Positions 42,603-51,309 of a stretch of DNA of 64,000 nucleotides are shown here, piece after piece. Origin of the DNA: Chloroflexi bacterium UBA4736 (GTDB lineage Bacteria; Chloroflexota; Dormibacteria; Dormibacterales; Dormibacteraceae). The translations under genes were made by a program, and so were the position numbers. The notes beneath the pieces are model-generated. The model did no database searches, was not told the origin of the DNA, and saw only the letters and a list, made by a program, of their open reading frames with translations. Position 1 is the first letter of the stretch. Each line of letters begins with the position of its first letter. The DNA is taken from assembly GCA_002404015.1 (NCBI GenBank), contig DHIW01000064.1:60127-124126 (forward strand). The letters are read 5' to 3'.

Positions 42603-42655
42603 CGGGTCCACGCCAGCATCGAGGCGCTTTCCGGTCGGCCGGCCTGGAGGTCGGT

Positions 42656-43576
42656 CTAGAAGAGCCTCACTTCCTCGCCGATCCCCTGCTCCCGCGCAGC
42701 GCTCAGGACGGTCGTGGCTGCGGCCAGGTCCCAGAGCGCCAGGCCGTGCGACTCGAAGATGACCGTGCGCTGGCCGGCCTTCACGTCCGCTTTCCCGGCC
42801 AGGACGGCGCCCAGCTCGACCGCGCGGTCGAAGTCGAAGCCGGCCTGCAGCAGGTCGCCGCTCTCCAGCCTCGCCGTCTCCAGCTGGTCCACCACCACCG
42901 CGTCAGCGCTGTTGACCAGCTCGGCCGGCAGCTCGGCCCGGTTCGGAAAGTTGGAGCCCGCCCCCACGACCAGCGCCCCCGGCCTGACCCAGGAGGCCTC
43001 GAATACCGGCTCCGCACTGGGGGTGATGGTGACCACCACGTCGGCGTCGCTGACGGCCGCCTCGGCTGACTCCGCGGGCGTCGCGCCGACCTCCCTCGCG
43101 AAGGCCGCCCTCCGTTCGGGGTCCCGGCCGAACACGCGCAGCTCCCGGATCTCCAGGGCGTGCTTGAGAGCCAGGACCTGGGTGCGCGCCTGCCAGCCGG
43201 TCCCGATCACGCCGACCGTCTTGGGACCGGGCGGGGTCAGGGACCGGGCGGCGACTCCGGTGGCGGCCCCGGTCCGGAAGGTGCCCATGCGGTCTGCCTC
43301 GACAAGACCCACCGGCACCCCCTCCAGGTCGTAGACGAGGACCAGGAAACGCGCCTTGCCACCCGCGACGGTGTAGCACTTCAGCCCGGACACGCCGCCG
43401 CCCGGCCAGCTGGCGAACATCACGTTCAGCACGCCGCCAGGCGGAAAGACCCGGCGCCGGGGTTGGTTCTGGGCGTTGCCCTCACCGAGGTCGCGCATCG
43501 CGGCCTGGACGGCGTCCATAACGAGGTCCATGTCGACGAGCCGCTCGACGTCCGCCTCATGGAGCAGGACTGCCAC
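42656..43576 (-). CDS. Ornithine cyclodeaminase / mu-crystallin family dehydrogenase
   Basis: The 306-aa NAD(P)-dependent enzyme of the OCD/mu-crystallin family has KCYTVAGGKARFLVLVYDL, the Rossmann motif VGVIGTGWQARTQVLAL, and FGRDPERRAAFARE. Family members act as ornithine cyclodeaminase, alanine dehydrogenase, ketimine reductase or imino-acid dehydrogenases; the substrate cannot be fixed here. GTG 43576 is the likely start. It is divergent from hom with only 18 bp between starts, so promoters must overlap coding sequence. Confidence 0.85.
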   Translation of the reverse strand: MAVLLHEADVERLVDMDLVMDAVQAAMRDLGEGNAQNQPRRRVFPPGGVLNVMFASWPGGGVSGLKCYTVAGGKARFLVLVYDLEGVPVGLVEADRMGTFRTGAATGVAARSLTPPGPKTVGVIGTGWQARTQVLALKHALEIRELRVFGRDPERRAAFAREVGATPAESAEAAVSDADVVVTITPSAEPVFEASWVRPGALVVGAGSNFPNRAELPAELVNSADAVVVDQLETARLESGDLLQAGFDFDRAVELGAVLAGKADVKAGQRTVIFESHGLALWDLAAATTVLSAAREQGIGEEVRLF

Positions 43577-43594
43577 GTCCGTGAGAATAGCGGC

Positions 43595-44890
43595 ATGCAG
43601 TCGCCCGGCTCGCTCCAGATCGGCCTCATCGGGCTTGGCACGGTGGGCTCCCAGGTCGCCGATCGGCTCCTGAACCACCGCGACTCGCTGCGCCGGCGCA
43701 GCGGCATGGACCTGCAGCTGGCGCGCGTGCTCGTCCGCAGCCGCTACACGTCGCGCGCTTTCGCGGTGCCGCCGGACCTCATGACCACAGACCCCGAGGC
43801 CATCCTCGGCGACCCCTCCATCCAGGTCGTAGTCGAGCTGGCGGGCGGCGAGGAGCCGGCCCGGAGCTACCTGGAGAAGGCCCTGCGTGCCCACAAGCAC
43901 GTCGTGACAGCCAACAAGCTCGTGATGGCCAAGCACGGGCCCGCGCTCCTCGAGCTGGCCGGCGAGATGAACGTGGACCTCTACTTCGAGGCTGCCGTGG
44001 GTGGCGGCATACCGCTGATCAGCACCTTCAAGGTGGACCTGCTCGCCAACGAGATCGAGCGCATCGCGGCCGTGATCAATGGGACGACCAACTTCGTGCT
44101 CGGCCGGATGGCCGCCGAGGGCCTCGATCTCGCTGCCGCGGTCGCGGAGGCCCAGGCCCTGGGCTACGCCGAGGCGGATCCCAGCGATGACATCGGCGGC
44201 TTCGACGCGGCTTACAAGCTGGCCATCATGGCCTCCATCGGCTTCGGCGCCCGCGTCCACCCCGACAGCGTCTACACCGAAGGCATCGGCGGAGTGGAGG
44301 CGGTGGACTTCCGGTACGCCCGCGAGCTGGGCTACGAGATCAAGCTGCTGGCGTACGCGGCTCGCGCCGGTTCCCGGATCGAGGCCAGGGTGCATCCCGT
44401 CCTGGTCCCGCACGGGCACCCCCTCGCCGCCGTCGAGGGCAACCACAACGCGGTCTACATCGAGGGCGACCTGGTGGGCCAGGTCCTGCTCCAGGGCCAG
44501 GGCGCGGGCGGCCGGCCCACCGCCTCCTCGGTCGTCGGCGACCTCCTCGACCTGGCCAGCTCGATCCGGCGCCAGGTGCAGACGCGCGTCGCCTTCACCT
44601 TCGACCCCGACATCGAGGTGGTGCCCATGTCCGAGGTGATCGCGCGTGCCTACTTCCGGAGCACCGTCGCCGACCGGCCGGGCGTCCTGGCCGCGATCTT
44701 CCAGGTGTTCGGCGAGGAGGGCGTCAGCATCTCGAGCGCAATCCAGAAGGAGGCCTTCGACGCGGACGGCTCGGCCGAGTTCGTGGTAACGACCCACCCG
44801 GCACCCGACGCCGCACTCCAGAAGACGCGCGAACGCATCGCCGGGCTCGACTCCGTACGCCGGGTTTCAGCGTTCCTGCGGGTCCTGTAG
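43595..44890 (+). CDS. hom: Homoserine dehydrogenase
   Basis: The 431-aa enzyme reduces aspartate semialdehyde to homoserine, the branch point to threonine and methionine. Visible are the NAD(P) motif IGLIGLGTVGSQVADRL, HVVTANKLVMAKHGP, the substrate region AAVGGGIPLIST, INGTTNFVL, and the catalytic stretch EADPSDDIGGFDAAYKLAIM. A C-terminal ACT domain (STVADRPGVLAAIFQVFGEEGVSI) provides feedback control by threonine. ATG 43595. The next gene, thrC, starts 2 nt after the stop. Confidence 0.95.
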   Translation: MQSPGSLQIGLIGLGTVGSQVADRLLNHRDSLRRRSGMDLQLARVLVRSRYTSRAFAVPPDLMTTDPEAILGDPSIQVVVELAGGEEPARSYLEKALRAHKHVVTANKLVMAKHGPALLELAGEMNVDLYFEAAVGGGIPLISTFKVDLLANEIERIAAVINGTTNFVLGRMAAEGLDLAAAVAEAQALGYAEADPSDDIGGFDAAYKLAIMASIGFGARVHPDSVYTEGIGGVEAVDFRYARELGYEIKLLAYAARAGSRIEARVHPVLVPHGHPLAAVEGNHNAVYIEGDLVGQVLLQGQGAGGRPTASSVVGDLLDLASSIRRQVQTRVAFTFDPDIEVVPMSEVIARAYFRSTVADRPGVLAAIFQVFGEEGVSISSAIQKEAFDADGSAEFVVTTHPAPDAALQKTRERIAGLDSVRRVSAFLRVL

Positions 44891-44892
44891 CA

Positions 44893-45936
44893 ATGGGCGT
44901 GATTGCCCGCTATCGGGAGCGCCTCCCGATCACCGACGCCACGCCCCTGGTGGACCTCCAGGAGGGCTCGACGCCGCTGGTGCCCAGCCGCAACATCGGC
45001 CCAGCGCTGGGCTTGAAGCGCCTCTTCTTCAAATACGAGGGTCTGAACCCGACCGGCTCGTTCAAGGACCGCGGCATGGTGGTCGCCGTAGCGAAGGCGA
45101 TCGAGGCGGGTCACCGGGTGCTGGTCTGCGCCTCCACCGGCAACACGTCTGCCTCGGCTGCCGCCTACGCGGCCAGCCAGAGGCTGCGGGCGATCGTCGT
45201 CGTGCCCGCCGGCGAGATCGCGATGAACAAGCTGGCGCAGGCGCTCATGTACGGCGCCAAGGTGGTGCAGATCCGGGGCAACTTCGACGCTGCCCTGGCA
45301 ACGGTCCGCGAGCTGGCCGAGAACTACCCGGTGGCGCTCGTCAACTCGGTCAACCCCTATCGGATCGAGGGCCAGAAGACCGCCGCCTTCGAGATCGTTG
45401 ACGTCCTCGGCGACGCCCCCGACTACCTGGTCCTGCCGGTTGGCAACGCGGGCAACATCACGGCCTACTGGAAGGGCTTCAAGGAGTATCGGGCCGACGA
45501 CCGCTCCACGATCCTGCCGCGCATGGTGGGAGCGCAGGCCGAGGGGGCCGCCCCGATCGTGCACGGACGGGTGGTGGAGAACCCGAGGACGGTGGCGTCC
45601 GCGATCAAGATCGGCAACCCGGCCAGCTGGGAAGGCGCCACCACCGCCCGCGACGAGTCGGGCGGGATGATCGACGCGGTCACCGACACCGAGATCCTCC
45701 AGGCCCAGATCCGGCTCGCCTCCACCGAGGGCCTCTTCGCGGAGCCGGCCTCGGTGGCGCCGCTGGCGCTTCTCGTGCGCCTGGTGCAGCAGGGCAAGAT
45801 CGAGCGCGACTCGACGACGGTGGTCGTGCTTACCGGGTCGGGCCTCAAGGACCCTGAGGCGGCGCTGGGCAACGTGGAGCCGCCGATCGAGCTGGACGGG
45901 GACGCCCGCTCGCTCGCCAAGGCGCTGAAGCTGTGA
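44893..45936 (+). CDS. thrC: Threonine synthase
   Basis: The 347-aa PLP enzyme converts O-phosphohomoserine to threonine. The PLP lysine is in GLNPTGSFKDRGM (about residue 57), with CASTGNTSASAAAYA and the phosphate-binding LPVGNAGNITAYWKGF. It is of the short thrC type found in actinobacteria and Bacillus. ATG 44893 follows the hom stop by 2 nt, and its end overlaps the thrB start. Confidence 0.95.
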   Translation: MGVIARYRERLPITDATPLVDLQEGSTPLVPSRNIGPALGLKRLFFKYEGLNPTGSFKDRGMVVAVAKAIEAGHRVLVCASTGNTSASAAAYAASQRLRAIVVVPAGEIAMNKLAQALMYGAKVVQIRGNFDAALATVRELAENYPVALVNSVNPYRIEGQKTAAFEIVDVLGDAPDYLVLPVGNAGNITAYWKGFKEYRADDRSTILPRMVGAQAEGAAPIVHGRVVENPRTVASAIKIGNPASWEGATTARDESGGMIDAVTDTEILQAQIRLASTEGLFAEPASVAPLALLVRLVQQGKIERDSTTVVVLTGSGLKDPEAALGNVEPPIELDGDARSLAKALKL

Positions 45937-46736
45937 CCCGGGTCCGGGTGCCCGCCTCGATCGCCAATCTCGGGCCCGGCTTCGACGTGCTGGCCATGGC
46001 CGTGGACATCTGGCTGGAGGTGGACGCCCGGCCGGCCAAGGTGCCGCAGTGGACCTTCGAGGGGGAGGGGGCCGAGGTCCTGGCGGCCACCCCCAACCCG
46101 CTCTCCAGGCTGCGGATGCGCGGCACGGTGGTCAACGAGATCCCGCTCGGCGTCGGGCTGGGCAGCAGCGCCGCCGCCCGGGTCGCCGCCCAGGCCTTGC
46201 TGGGCAACTCCGCACCCTGGCTCGCCGCCGCCGAGGAGGAAGGCCACCCCGACAACGCCGCCGCGGCCGCCCTGGGCGGAGTGGTCATGGTGCTCGAGGA
46301 GTACGCGCAGCGGCTGCCCACGCCCGACCTGGAGGTCGCGCTGCTGGTCGCCGACGACCCCCAGCCGACCGAGGCCGCTCGCGCGGCCTTGACCGGCCCG
46401 GTTTCCCGCGCGGACGCCATCTACGACCTGGCCCGCCTGGCGGCGCTGGTCAACTCCCTGCATACGCGCGACTACTCCGTGCTCACCGAGGCGCTCGAGG
46501 ACCGCCTCCATCAGCCCCAGCGCCGCCACCTTTACCCCTGGACCGAGGCGGTGATCAGCGCGGCCCTGAGCGCCGGTGGGCTGGGCTCTGCCATCTGCGG
46601 CGCGGGCCCCAGCGTCTTCGCCTTCGCCAGGCGCGGCAGCGGCCACGAGGTGGCCGAGGCGATGGCCAACGCCGCCGAGGGCAAGGGCCGGCCGCTGGTG
46701 ACCCGCATCGCCGACGCCGGGCTGCGGGTCGGATGA
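45933..46736 (+). CDS. thrB: Homoserine kinase
   Basis: The 267-aa GHMP-family kinase phosphorylates homoserine. It has the N-terminal VPASIANLGPGFDVLAMAV, the ATP-binding GHMP motif IPLGVGLGSSAAARVAAQALLG, and the C-terminal GLGSAICGAGPSVFAFA. It is slightly shorter than the usual ~300 aa. GTG 45933 overlaps the thrC stop (GTGA), and the lysC start overlaps its own stop (ATGA), so the operon is tightly coupled. Confidence 0.95.
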   Translation: MTRVRVPASIANLGPGFDVLAMAVDIWLEVDARPAKVPQWTFEGEGAEVLAATPNPLSRLRMRGTVVNEIPLGVGLGSSAAARVAAQALLGNSAPWLAAAEEEGHPDNAAAAALGGVVMVLEEYAQRLPTPDLEVALLVADDPQPTEAARAALTGPVSRADAIYDLARLAALVNSLHTRDYSVLTEALEDRLHQPQRRHLYPWTEAVISAALSAGGLGSAICGAGPSVFAFARRGSGHEVAEAMANAAEGKGRPLVTRIADAGLRVG

Positions 46737-47950
46737 TCGTCCAGAAGTACGGCGGCACCTCGGTCGGCAGCGCGGCTCGCATCCGGCGCGTGTCCGGGCG
46801 GATCGCGGACACCGTTCGCGGCGGCACCCAGGTGGTGGCCGTCGTCTCCGCGATGGGCCACACCACGGACCGGCTGATCGCCCTGGCGCGCCAGGTCAAC
46901 GCGGAGCCGCCGGCCCGCGAGCTCGACATGCTGGTGGCCAACGGCGAGACCATCACCGCGCCGCTGGTCGCCATGTGCCTGCAGGGCATGGGCGTGCCCG
47001 CCGTCTCGCTGACCGGTATGCAGGCCGGGGTGCGCACCAGCGCCCACCACAGCCGGGCGCGGATCCTGGACGTCGATCCCAGGCGCCTCCGGGAAGCCCT
47101 CAAGCAGGGGATGGTGCCGGTCGTGGCCGGCTTCCAGGGGGTGAGCGAGGACCTGGAGATCACCACGCTGGGCCGAGGCGGCTCCGACACCACGGCCGTC
47201 GCGCTGGCGGCCGCGCTGGGCGCCGAGGCCTGCGAGATCTACACGGACGTGGACGGGATCATGACGGCCGACCCCCGCGTCGAGCCCCTCGCGCGCCTGC
47301 TGCACTACATCTCCTACGAGGAGATCCTCGAGCTGGCCGCGGTCGGGGCCCGAGTCATGCATCCCCGGGCGGTGGAGATCGGCGAGCTGTACGCGGTGCC
47401 CATCCACGTCCGGTCGTCGTTCCACCGGCGCCCCGGTACGATGATCGTCGCCGACGTGCCGATGGAGGAGAGGAACCGGGTCCGTGGAGTCGCCTTCGAG
47501 AAGGAGGTGGCCAAGGTCACAGTGATTGCCGTGCCCGATAAGCCGGGGATCGCGGCTGCCGTGTTCGAGCCCCTCTCCGAGGCCGGGATCTCGGTGGACG
47601 TGATCGTGCAGAACATCTCGACCGGCGGTCAGACCGACCTCACGTTCACGATCGCCGAGTCGGAGCTCAAGCGGGCCCTGCTCCTGGTCGAGCCGGCCGG
47701 CGCGGCCATCGGGGCGGGGGGCGTCCACTGCGCGGGCGACCTGGCCAAGATCTCGATCGTCGGAACCGGCATGCTGGGCACCCCCGGCATCGCCGCCCGG
47801 ATGTTCAGGACGCTGGCCGGGGAGGGAATCAACATCGAGATGATCAGCACGTCCGAGATCCGGATCACCTGCATCGTCGCTCGCGACAGCGTGGAGAAAG
47901 GCGTCCGGGCCCTTCACAAGGCCTTCGAGCTGGACCAGGACGCGGCGTAA
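46733..47950 (+). CDS. lysC: Aspartate kinase
   Basis: The 405-aa enzyme makes aspartyl phosphate, the first step of the lysine/threonine/methionine pathway. It has VQKYGGTSVG at the N-terminus, VSAMGHTTDRL, TTLGRGGSDTTAVALAAAL, IYTDVDGIMTADPR, and two C-terminal ACT domains (VIAVPDKPGIAAAVFEPLSE, ISIVGTGMLGTPGIAARMF) for allosteric inhibition. ATG 46733 overlaps the thrB stop. With hom, thrC and thrB upstream it provides aspartate to threonine except for asd, which is not in the window. Confidence 0.95.
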   Translation: MIVQKYGGTSVGSAARIRRVSGRIADTVRGGTQVVAVVSAMGHTTDRLIALARQVNAEPPARELDMLVANGETITAPLVAMCLQGMGVPAVSLTGMQAGVRTSAHHSRARILDVDPRRLREALKQGMVPVVAGFQGVSEDLEITTLGRGGSDTTAVALAAALGAEACEIYTDVDGIMTADPRVEPLARLLHYISYEEILELAAVGARVMHPRAVEIGELYAVPIHVRSSFHRRPGTMIVADVPMEERNRVRGVAFEKEVAKVTVIAVPDKPGIAAAVFEPLSEAGISVDVIVQNISTGGQTDLTFTIAESELKRALLLVEPAGAAIGAGGVHCAGDLAKISIVGTGMLGTPGIAARMFRTLAGEGINIEMISTSEIRITCIVARDSVEKGVRALHKAFELDQDAA

Positions 47951-47953
47951 CCG

Positions 47954-48967
47954 GTGCCCGTCAACGTCGCCCTGGTCGGGCCCCAGGGGTCCGGCAAGAC
48001 CACGCTCTTCAACGCCCTGACCGCCGGCCGGGGTGCGGACGGCATGGGTATGGTGGACGTGCCGGACGAGCGGCTGGGCCGGCTGGCGGCGGCCGTGAAG
48101 CCGAAGAAGGTGGTCCCGGCCCAGGTTCGGGTGTACGACGCGCCACCCGGCAGCCGGGCCCAGCGCATCGCCGCGGCCCGCGAGGCGGACGTCGTCCTGA
48201 AGGTCGTCCGCTGCTTCGGGCCCGAGCCCGATCCGGCCGGCGACCTGGAGGGCATCGAGCTGGACATGGCCCTCACCGACCTGGCGACCGTCGAGAGGCG
48301 GCTGGAGATCGTCGAGAAGGAGGTCCGGCTGGGTCGCGCGCTGGACACGGTCGAGCTGGAGGTGCTGCGGCGCGCGAAGGCCCACCTGGACCAGGGCCAC
48401 GGCCTGCGCAGCCTGCACCTGGACCGGGAGTCGGCCGAGCATCTGAAGCCGCTCTTCCCGGTCTCCATAAAGCCCGAGGTGGTGATCCCCAACATCGGCG
48501 ACGACCTGCTGCCCGACGGCGGTGAGCTCGCCGAGCGGGTGCGCCGCCTGGCCGCCGAGCGAAACAGCCCGACCCTCGTCGTCAGCGCCCAGCTTGAGCT
48601 GGAGTTGGCCGAGCTGGATCCGGCCGACGCGGCCGAGATGCGGGCCACCTATGGACTCGACGCATCGGCGCTGGGCGCCGTTGCCCGGGCGGTCTGGGAG
48701 GCGGGAGGCCTGATCACGTACTTCACGGCCGGCGAACCCGAGGTCAGGGCCTGGCCCTGCGAGCGGGATGCCCCGGCCCCCGTGGCGGCGGGCGTGATCC
48801 ACTCCGACTTCGAGAAGAGCTTCATCCGGGCCGAGGTGACCTCGGTCGACGAGCTGGTCGAGGCCGGCTCCATGGAGGCTCTACGGGCGGCCGGCAAGCT
48901 CCGGATCGAGGGCCGCGAGTACCGGGTCCAGGACGGCGACGTGGTCTTCTTCAGGGTCGGCCGCTAG
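47954..48967 (+). CDS. YchF/Obg-like nucleotide-binding protein with TGS domain, atypical
   Basis: The 337-aa protein resembles YchF/OLA1: an N-terminal P-loop (VALVGPQGSGKTTLFNALTAG), VVRCF after the switch region, a central coiled-coil helical hairpin, and the C-terminal TGS domain (GLITYFTAGEPEVRAWPC, AGVIHSDFEKSFIRAEV, YRVQDGDVVFFRVG). The usual switch II motif (DIAGLVKGAS...GLGN) is missing; the equivalent place reads YDAPPGSRAQR. The usual NVxE specificity motif appears as PNIGDD. It is likely a divergent paralogue with altered nucleotide hydrolysis. GTG 47954 lies 3 nt after lysC. Confidence 0.8.
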   Translation: MPVNVALVGPQGSGKTTLFNALTAGRGADGMGMVDVPDERLGRLAAAVKPKKVVPAQVRVYDAPPGSRAQRIAAAREADVVLKVVRCFGPEPDPAGDLEGIELDMALTDLATVERRLEIVEKEVRLGRALDTVELEVLRRAKAHLDQGHGLRSLHLDRESAEHLKPLFPVSIKPEVVIPNIGDDLLPDGGELAERVRRLAAERNSPTLVVSAQLELELAELDPADAAEMRATYGLDASALGAVARAVWEAGGLITYFTAGEPEVRAWPCERDAPAPVAAGVIHSDFEKSFIRAEVTSVDELVEAGSMEALRAAGKLRIEGREYRVQDGDVVFFRVGR

Positions 48968-49022
48968 GGCCCTCCGCCCCAGCTGTGGGCGGCTGGCGGG
49001 CCTCAGGCCGCGACAGCAGGAC

Positions 49023-49049
49023 CCCTCCCTCCGCCCTGCGGGGGGAGGG
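49023..49049. terminator. GC-rich hairpin between convergent genes
   Basis: CCCTCCCTCCGC (49023-49034) pairs with GCGGGGGGAGGG (49038-49049) around a 3-nt loop. It lies between the ychF-like gene and a minus-strand gene. It lacks a T-tract, so terminator activity is uncertain. Confidence 0.4.
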
Positions 49050-49074
49050 ACAGCTGACCGCAGTCGGGGACCGG

Positions 49075-49455
49075 CTAGGGCCGGAACTGGCCGATCAGCA
49101 TTACGACGCCCAGCAGCACCGTGAGCAGGGCGGCGGCCAGGCTGAGGTATCCGAAGAAGGCGTGCAGGCGCGCCTCGGGCACCGGGTCGGGGATCGCGGG
49201 AAGGAGGTCCTGGGAAGCCCCCGGGAGGGGTGTCGGGGGTACCGCCTGGAGCTCGGGAGCCGAGGCCCCTTCATCGACCGGGGCGGTGAACGGCCGCGGG
49301 CTGCCGGCCCGGCTGCGGGCCTCTGCGATCCGCTTCTGGCGCTCCTCCCGGAGGGAGTCGTAGAGCGACGCGCGAACCCGCGAGCGGGTCCGTAGAACGA
49401 ACGCCGTGGCCACCACTCCGATGGCGGCGATCAGGGGGGCGACCCATACAAGCAA
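49075..49455 (-). CDS. Membrane protein of unknown function with two helices
   Basis: The product (126 aa from TTG 49455; the frame is open to 49548) has an N-terminal helix (LLVWVAPLIAAIGVVATAFVL), a basic cytosolic segment (RVRASLYDSLREERQKRIAEARSR), a Pro-rich linker, and a C-terminal helix (LSLAAALLTVLLGVVMLIG). No family recognised. The shorter start is preferred because the longer one would leave only 3 bp to the divergent kinase gene. Confidence 0.55.
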   Translation of the reverse strand: MLVWVAPLIAAIGVVATAFVLRTRSRVRASLYDSLREERQKRIAEARSRAGSPRPFTAPVDEGASAPELQAVPPTPLPGASQDLLPAIPDPVPEARLHAFFGYLSLAAALLTVLLGVVMLIGQFRP

Positions 49456-49551
49456 AGCTGCCGCATTATCCCGCCAAGGTCCCGCCTTCGACAATCTCCG
49501 GAGGCCGCACGGAATGGGTGGCTCGGACGTTATTGACGACAGGGACAAAGG

Positions 49552-51255
49552 GTGACGACTAGCGAAATCGGCGGCCGGACCATCGGCCAGTACGAAGTGA
49601 TCGAGAAGCTAGCCGAGGGAGGGATGGCGAGCGTGTACAGGGCTCGCCAGTCCATCCTCGGCCGCGATGTCGCGCTCAAGGTGCTGAGCCGCGCCCTCGC
49701 CGACGAGCCGGGCTTCCTGCAGCGGTTCGCCAACGAGGCGCGGACGCTGGCGCGCCTCGACCACCCCAACATCCTGCCCGTCTACGACTTCGGCAGCTTC
49801 GGCGACGTGACGTTCATCGCCACCCCGCTGCTCACCGACGGCACGCTCGCCGACCGCCTGGACAGGGGTCCCGTCGACCTGGCGACCGCCGTCTCCTACC
49901 TGACCCAGATCGCCGACGGCCTGCATCACGCGCATGCGGTGGGCGTCACCCACCGCGACCTCAAGCCGAGCAACGTGCTCCTGCACCGCGACGGCCGGGT
50001 CCTGCTGGCCGACTTCGGCCTGGCCCGGGTCTACGACCAGACCTCTCTGACGATGACCGGGACCGCCCTGGGGACGCCTGGCTACATGGCCCCTGAGCAG
50101 GCCCTGGGCGGCGAGGTGGACCAGCGCGCGGACATCTACGCACTGGGCGTGGTCGCCTTCGAGTTGCTTGCCGGCAGCCGCCCCTACCAGGGTGACGGCC
50201 GCGAGATGGTGATGGCGACGCTGCAATCGCCCGTCCCGTCCTGTCACGATCGCAACACCGCCATCCCCGTCGAGGTCGATGCGGTGCTCGCCCGCGCCCT
50301 CGCCAAGGATCCCAAAGACCGCCCGACATCCGCGCTCCAGTTCATCCAGGAGCTGAACGCGGCTCTGGCCCCGGTGGTGAGCCCGGGCGGCCTGCCCAGG
50401 CTCCCTGATGAGACCACGGCGCCTGGCTCCTGGAATGGGGTTCCGGTCGAGAAGACCTCGTCGCGCCCGCTTCCCACGGCGCCCTTCGACCTGAACATGA
50501 CCTGGCCCGAGATCACCCCGACCCCTGCCCCCGCCACCCCGACCGGCCAGTCCGATGAGATCACCGGCGTCCCGTTGACCGACCGCAAGCGGCCCATGGA
50601 GGTTCTCGCGGACAAGGGCATCGCCCACGTCGAGGCCCAGGGCCGGACCCTGCTGAACACCCACTTCTCGAACGCATTTCACGCGGCCACCCATATCGCG
50701 GGCGACCGCTGGCTCGACCTGGTCACCAGCTCTGGGCTGCCATACGCCATGACCGATCCCCCGGACGACGGCAACCGCACAACGCCGGTGCACGAGCTGG
50801 CCTGGCTCAACGAGGCGGTCGAGCTGACGTTCGGGTCCCACGCGCCCGAGCAGCAGCGCCGCTGGGGCGGGCTCACGATGCAGCTGGAGATCGAGCGCAC
50901 CGCTGCCCTCTCGAGTTATCGGCGCCGGCTGCGGATCCTGCCCGCGGGCCACCAGCGCCGGCTGCGCGTGCTCCTCGAGGCGTTCTGCGACCGGCTCGAC
51001 AACGTCCGCGACGAGAAGCTCCACAGCTGGGTGCAGATCGACCGTGACGAGTTCTGGCTGGCGGTGCAGGGCAACCCCTATGTGTTCGGCAAGCGCAAGG
51101 CCCACCCCTCCTGCCACGCCATCGTCGGGCAGCTGGAAACGCTGCTGCGCTGGATCGGCCTCGCCAACGACTGGTTGGTCCAGGAGATCGAGTGCGGCTG
51201 CGTGGTCGGCTCGTCCGACTGCGTCTTCGCGATCCGCGCCGCAGATCGCGCCTGA
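49552..51255 (+). CDS. Ser/Thr protein kinase with C-terminal V4R-like sensor domain
   Basis: The 567-aa protein has a kinase domain (residues 10-265: AEGGMASVYRARQ, ALKVLSRAL, HRDLKPSN, DFGLAR, APEQ) and no membrane segment. After a Pro-rich linker, the C-terminal ~200 residues end with CHAIVGQLETLLRWIGLANDWL and ECGCVVGSSDCVFAI. This is the pattern of V4R (4-vinyl reductase-like) small-molecule-binding domains, with several cysteines. It is probably a cytosolic one-component kinase controlled by a bound hydrophobic ligand or metal. GTG 49552. The GcvH-like gene follows 54 bp downstream. Confidence 0.82.
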   Translation: MTTSEIGGRTIGQYEVIEKLAEGGMASVYRARQSILGRDVALKVLSRALADEPGFLQRFANEARTLARLDHPNILPVYDFGSFGDVTFIATPLLTDGTLADRLDRGPVDLATAVSYLTQIADGLHHAHAVGVTHRDLKPSNVLLHRDGRVLLADFGLARVYDQTSLTMTGTALGTPGYMAPEQALGGEVDQRADIYALGVVAFELLAGSRPYQGDGREMVMATLQSPVPSCHDRNTAIPVEVDAVLARALAKDPKDRPTSALQFIQELNAALAPVVSPGGLPRLPDETTAPGSWNGVPVEKTSSRPLPTAPFDLNMTWPEITPTPAPATPTGQSDEITGVPLTDRKRPMEVLADKGIAHVEAQGRTLLNTHFSNAFHAATHIAGDRWLDLVTSSGLPYAMTDPPDDGNRTTPVHELAWLNEAVELTFGSHAPEQQRRWGGLTMQLEIERTAALSSYRRRLRILPAGHQRRLRVLLEAFCDRLDNVRDEKLHSWVQIDRDEFWLAVQGNPYVFGKRKAHPSCHAIVGQLETLLRWIGLANDWLVQEIECGCVVGSSDCVFAIRAADRA

Positions 51256-51309
51256 TAAAAGCGGAATTGGTCCGGTTCTTCGGCCAGACCTCTTAGGATT
51301 TCTGTCCGA

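Noticed and set aside
46532-48802. 756-codon minus-strand ORF opposite thrB-lysC-ychF
   Set aside because: Long antisense frames are common in high-GC DNA; translation is His/Gly/Arg-rich with no domain, and the plus strand carries well-defined enzymes.
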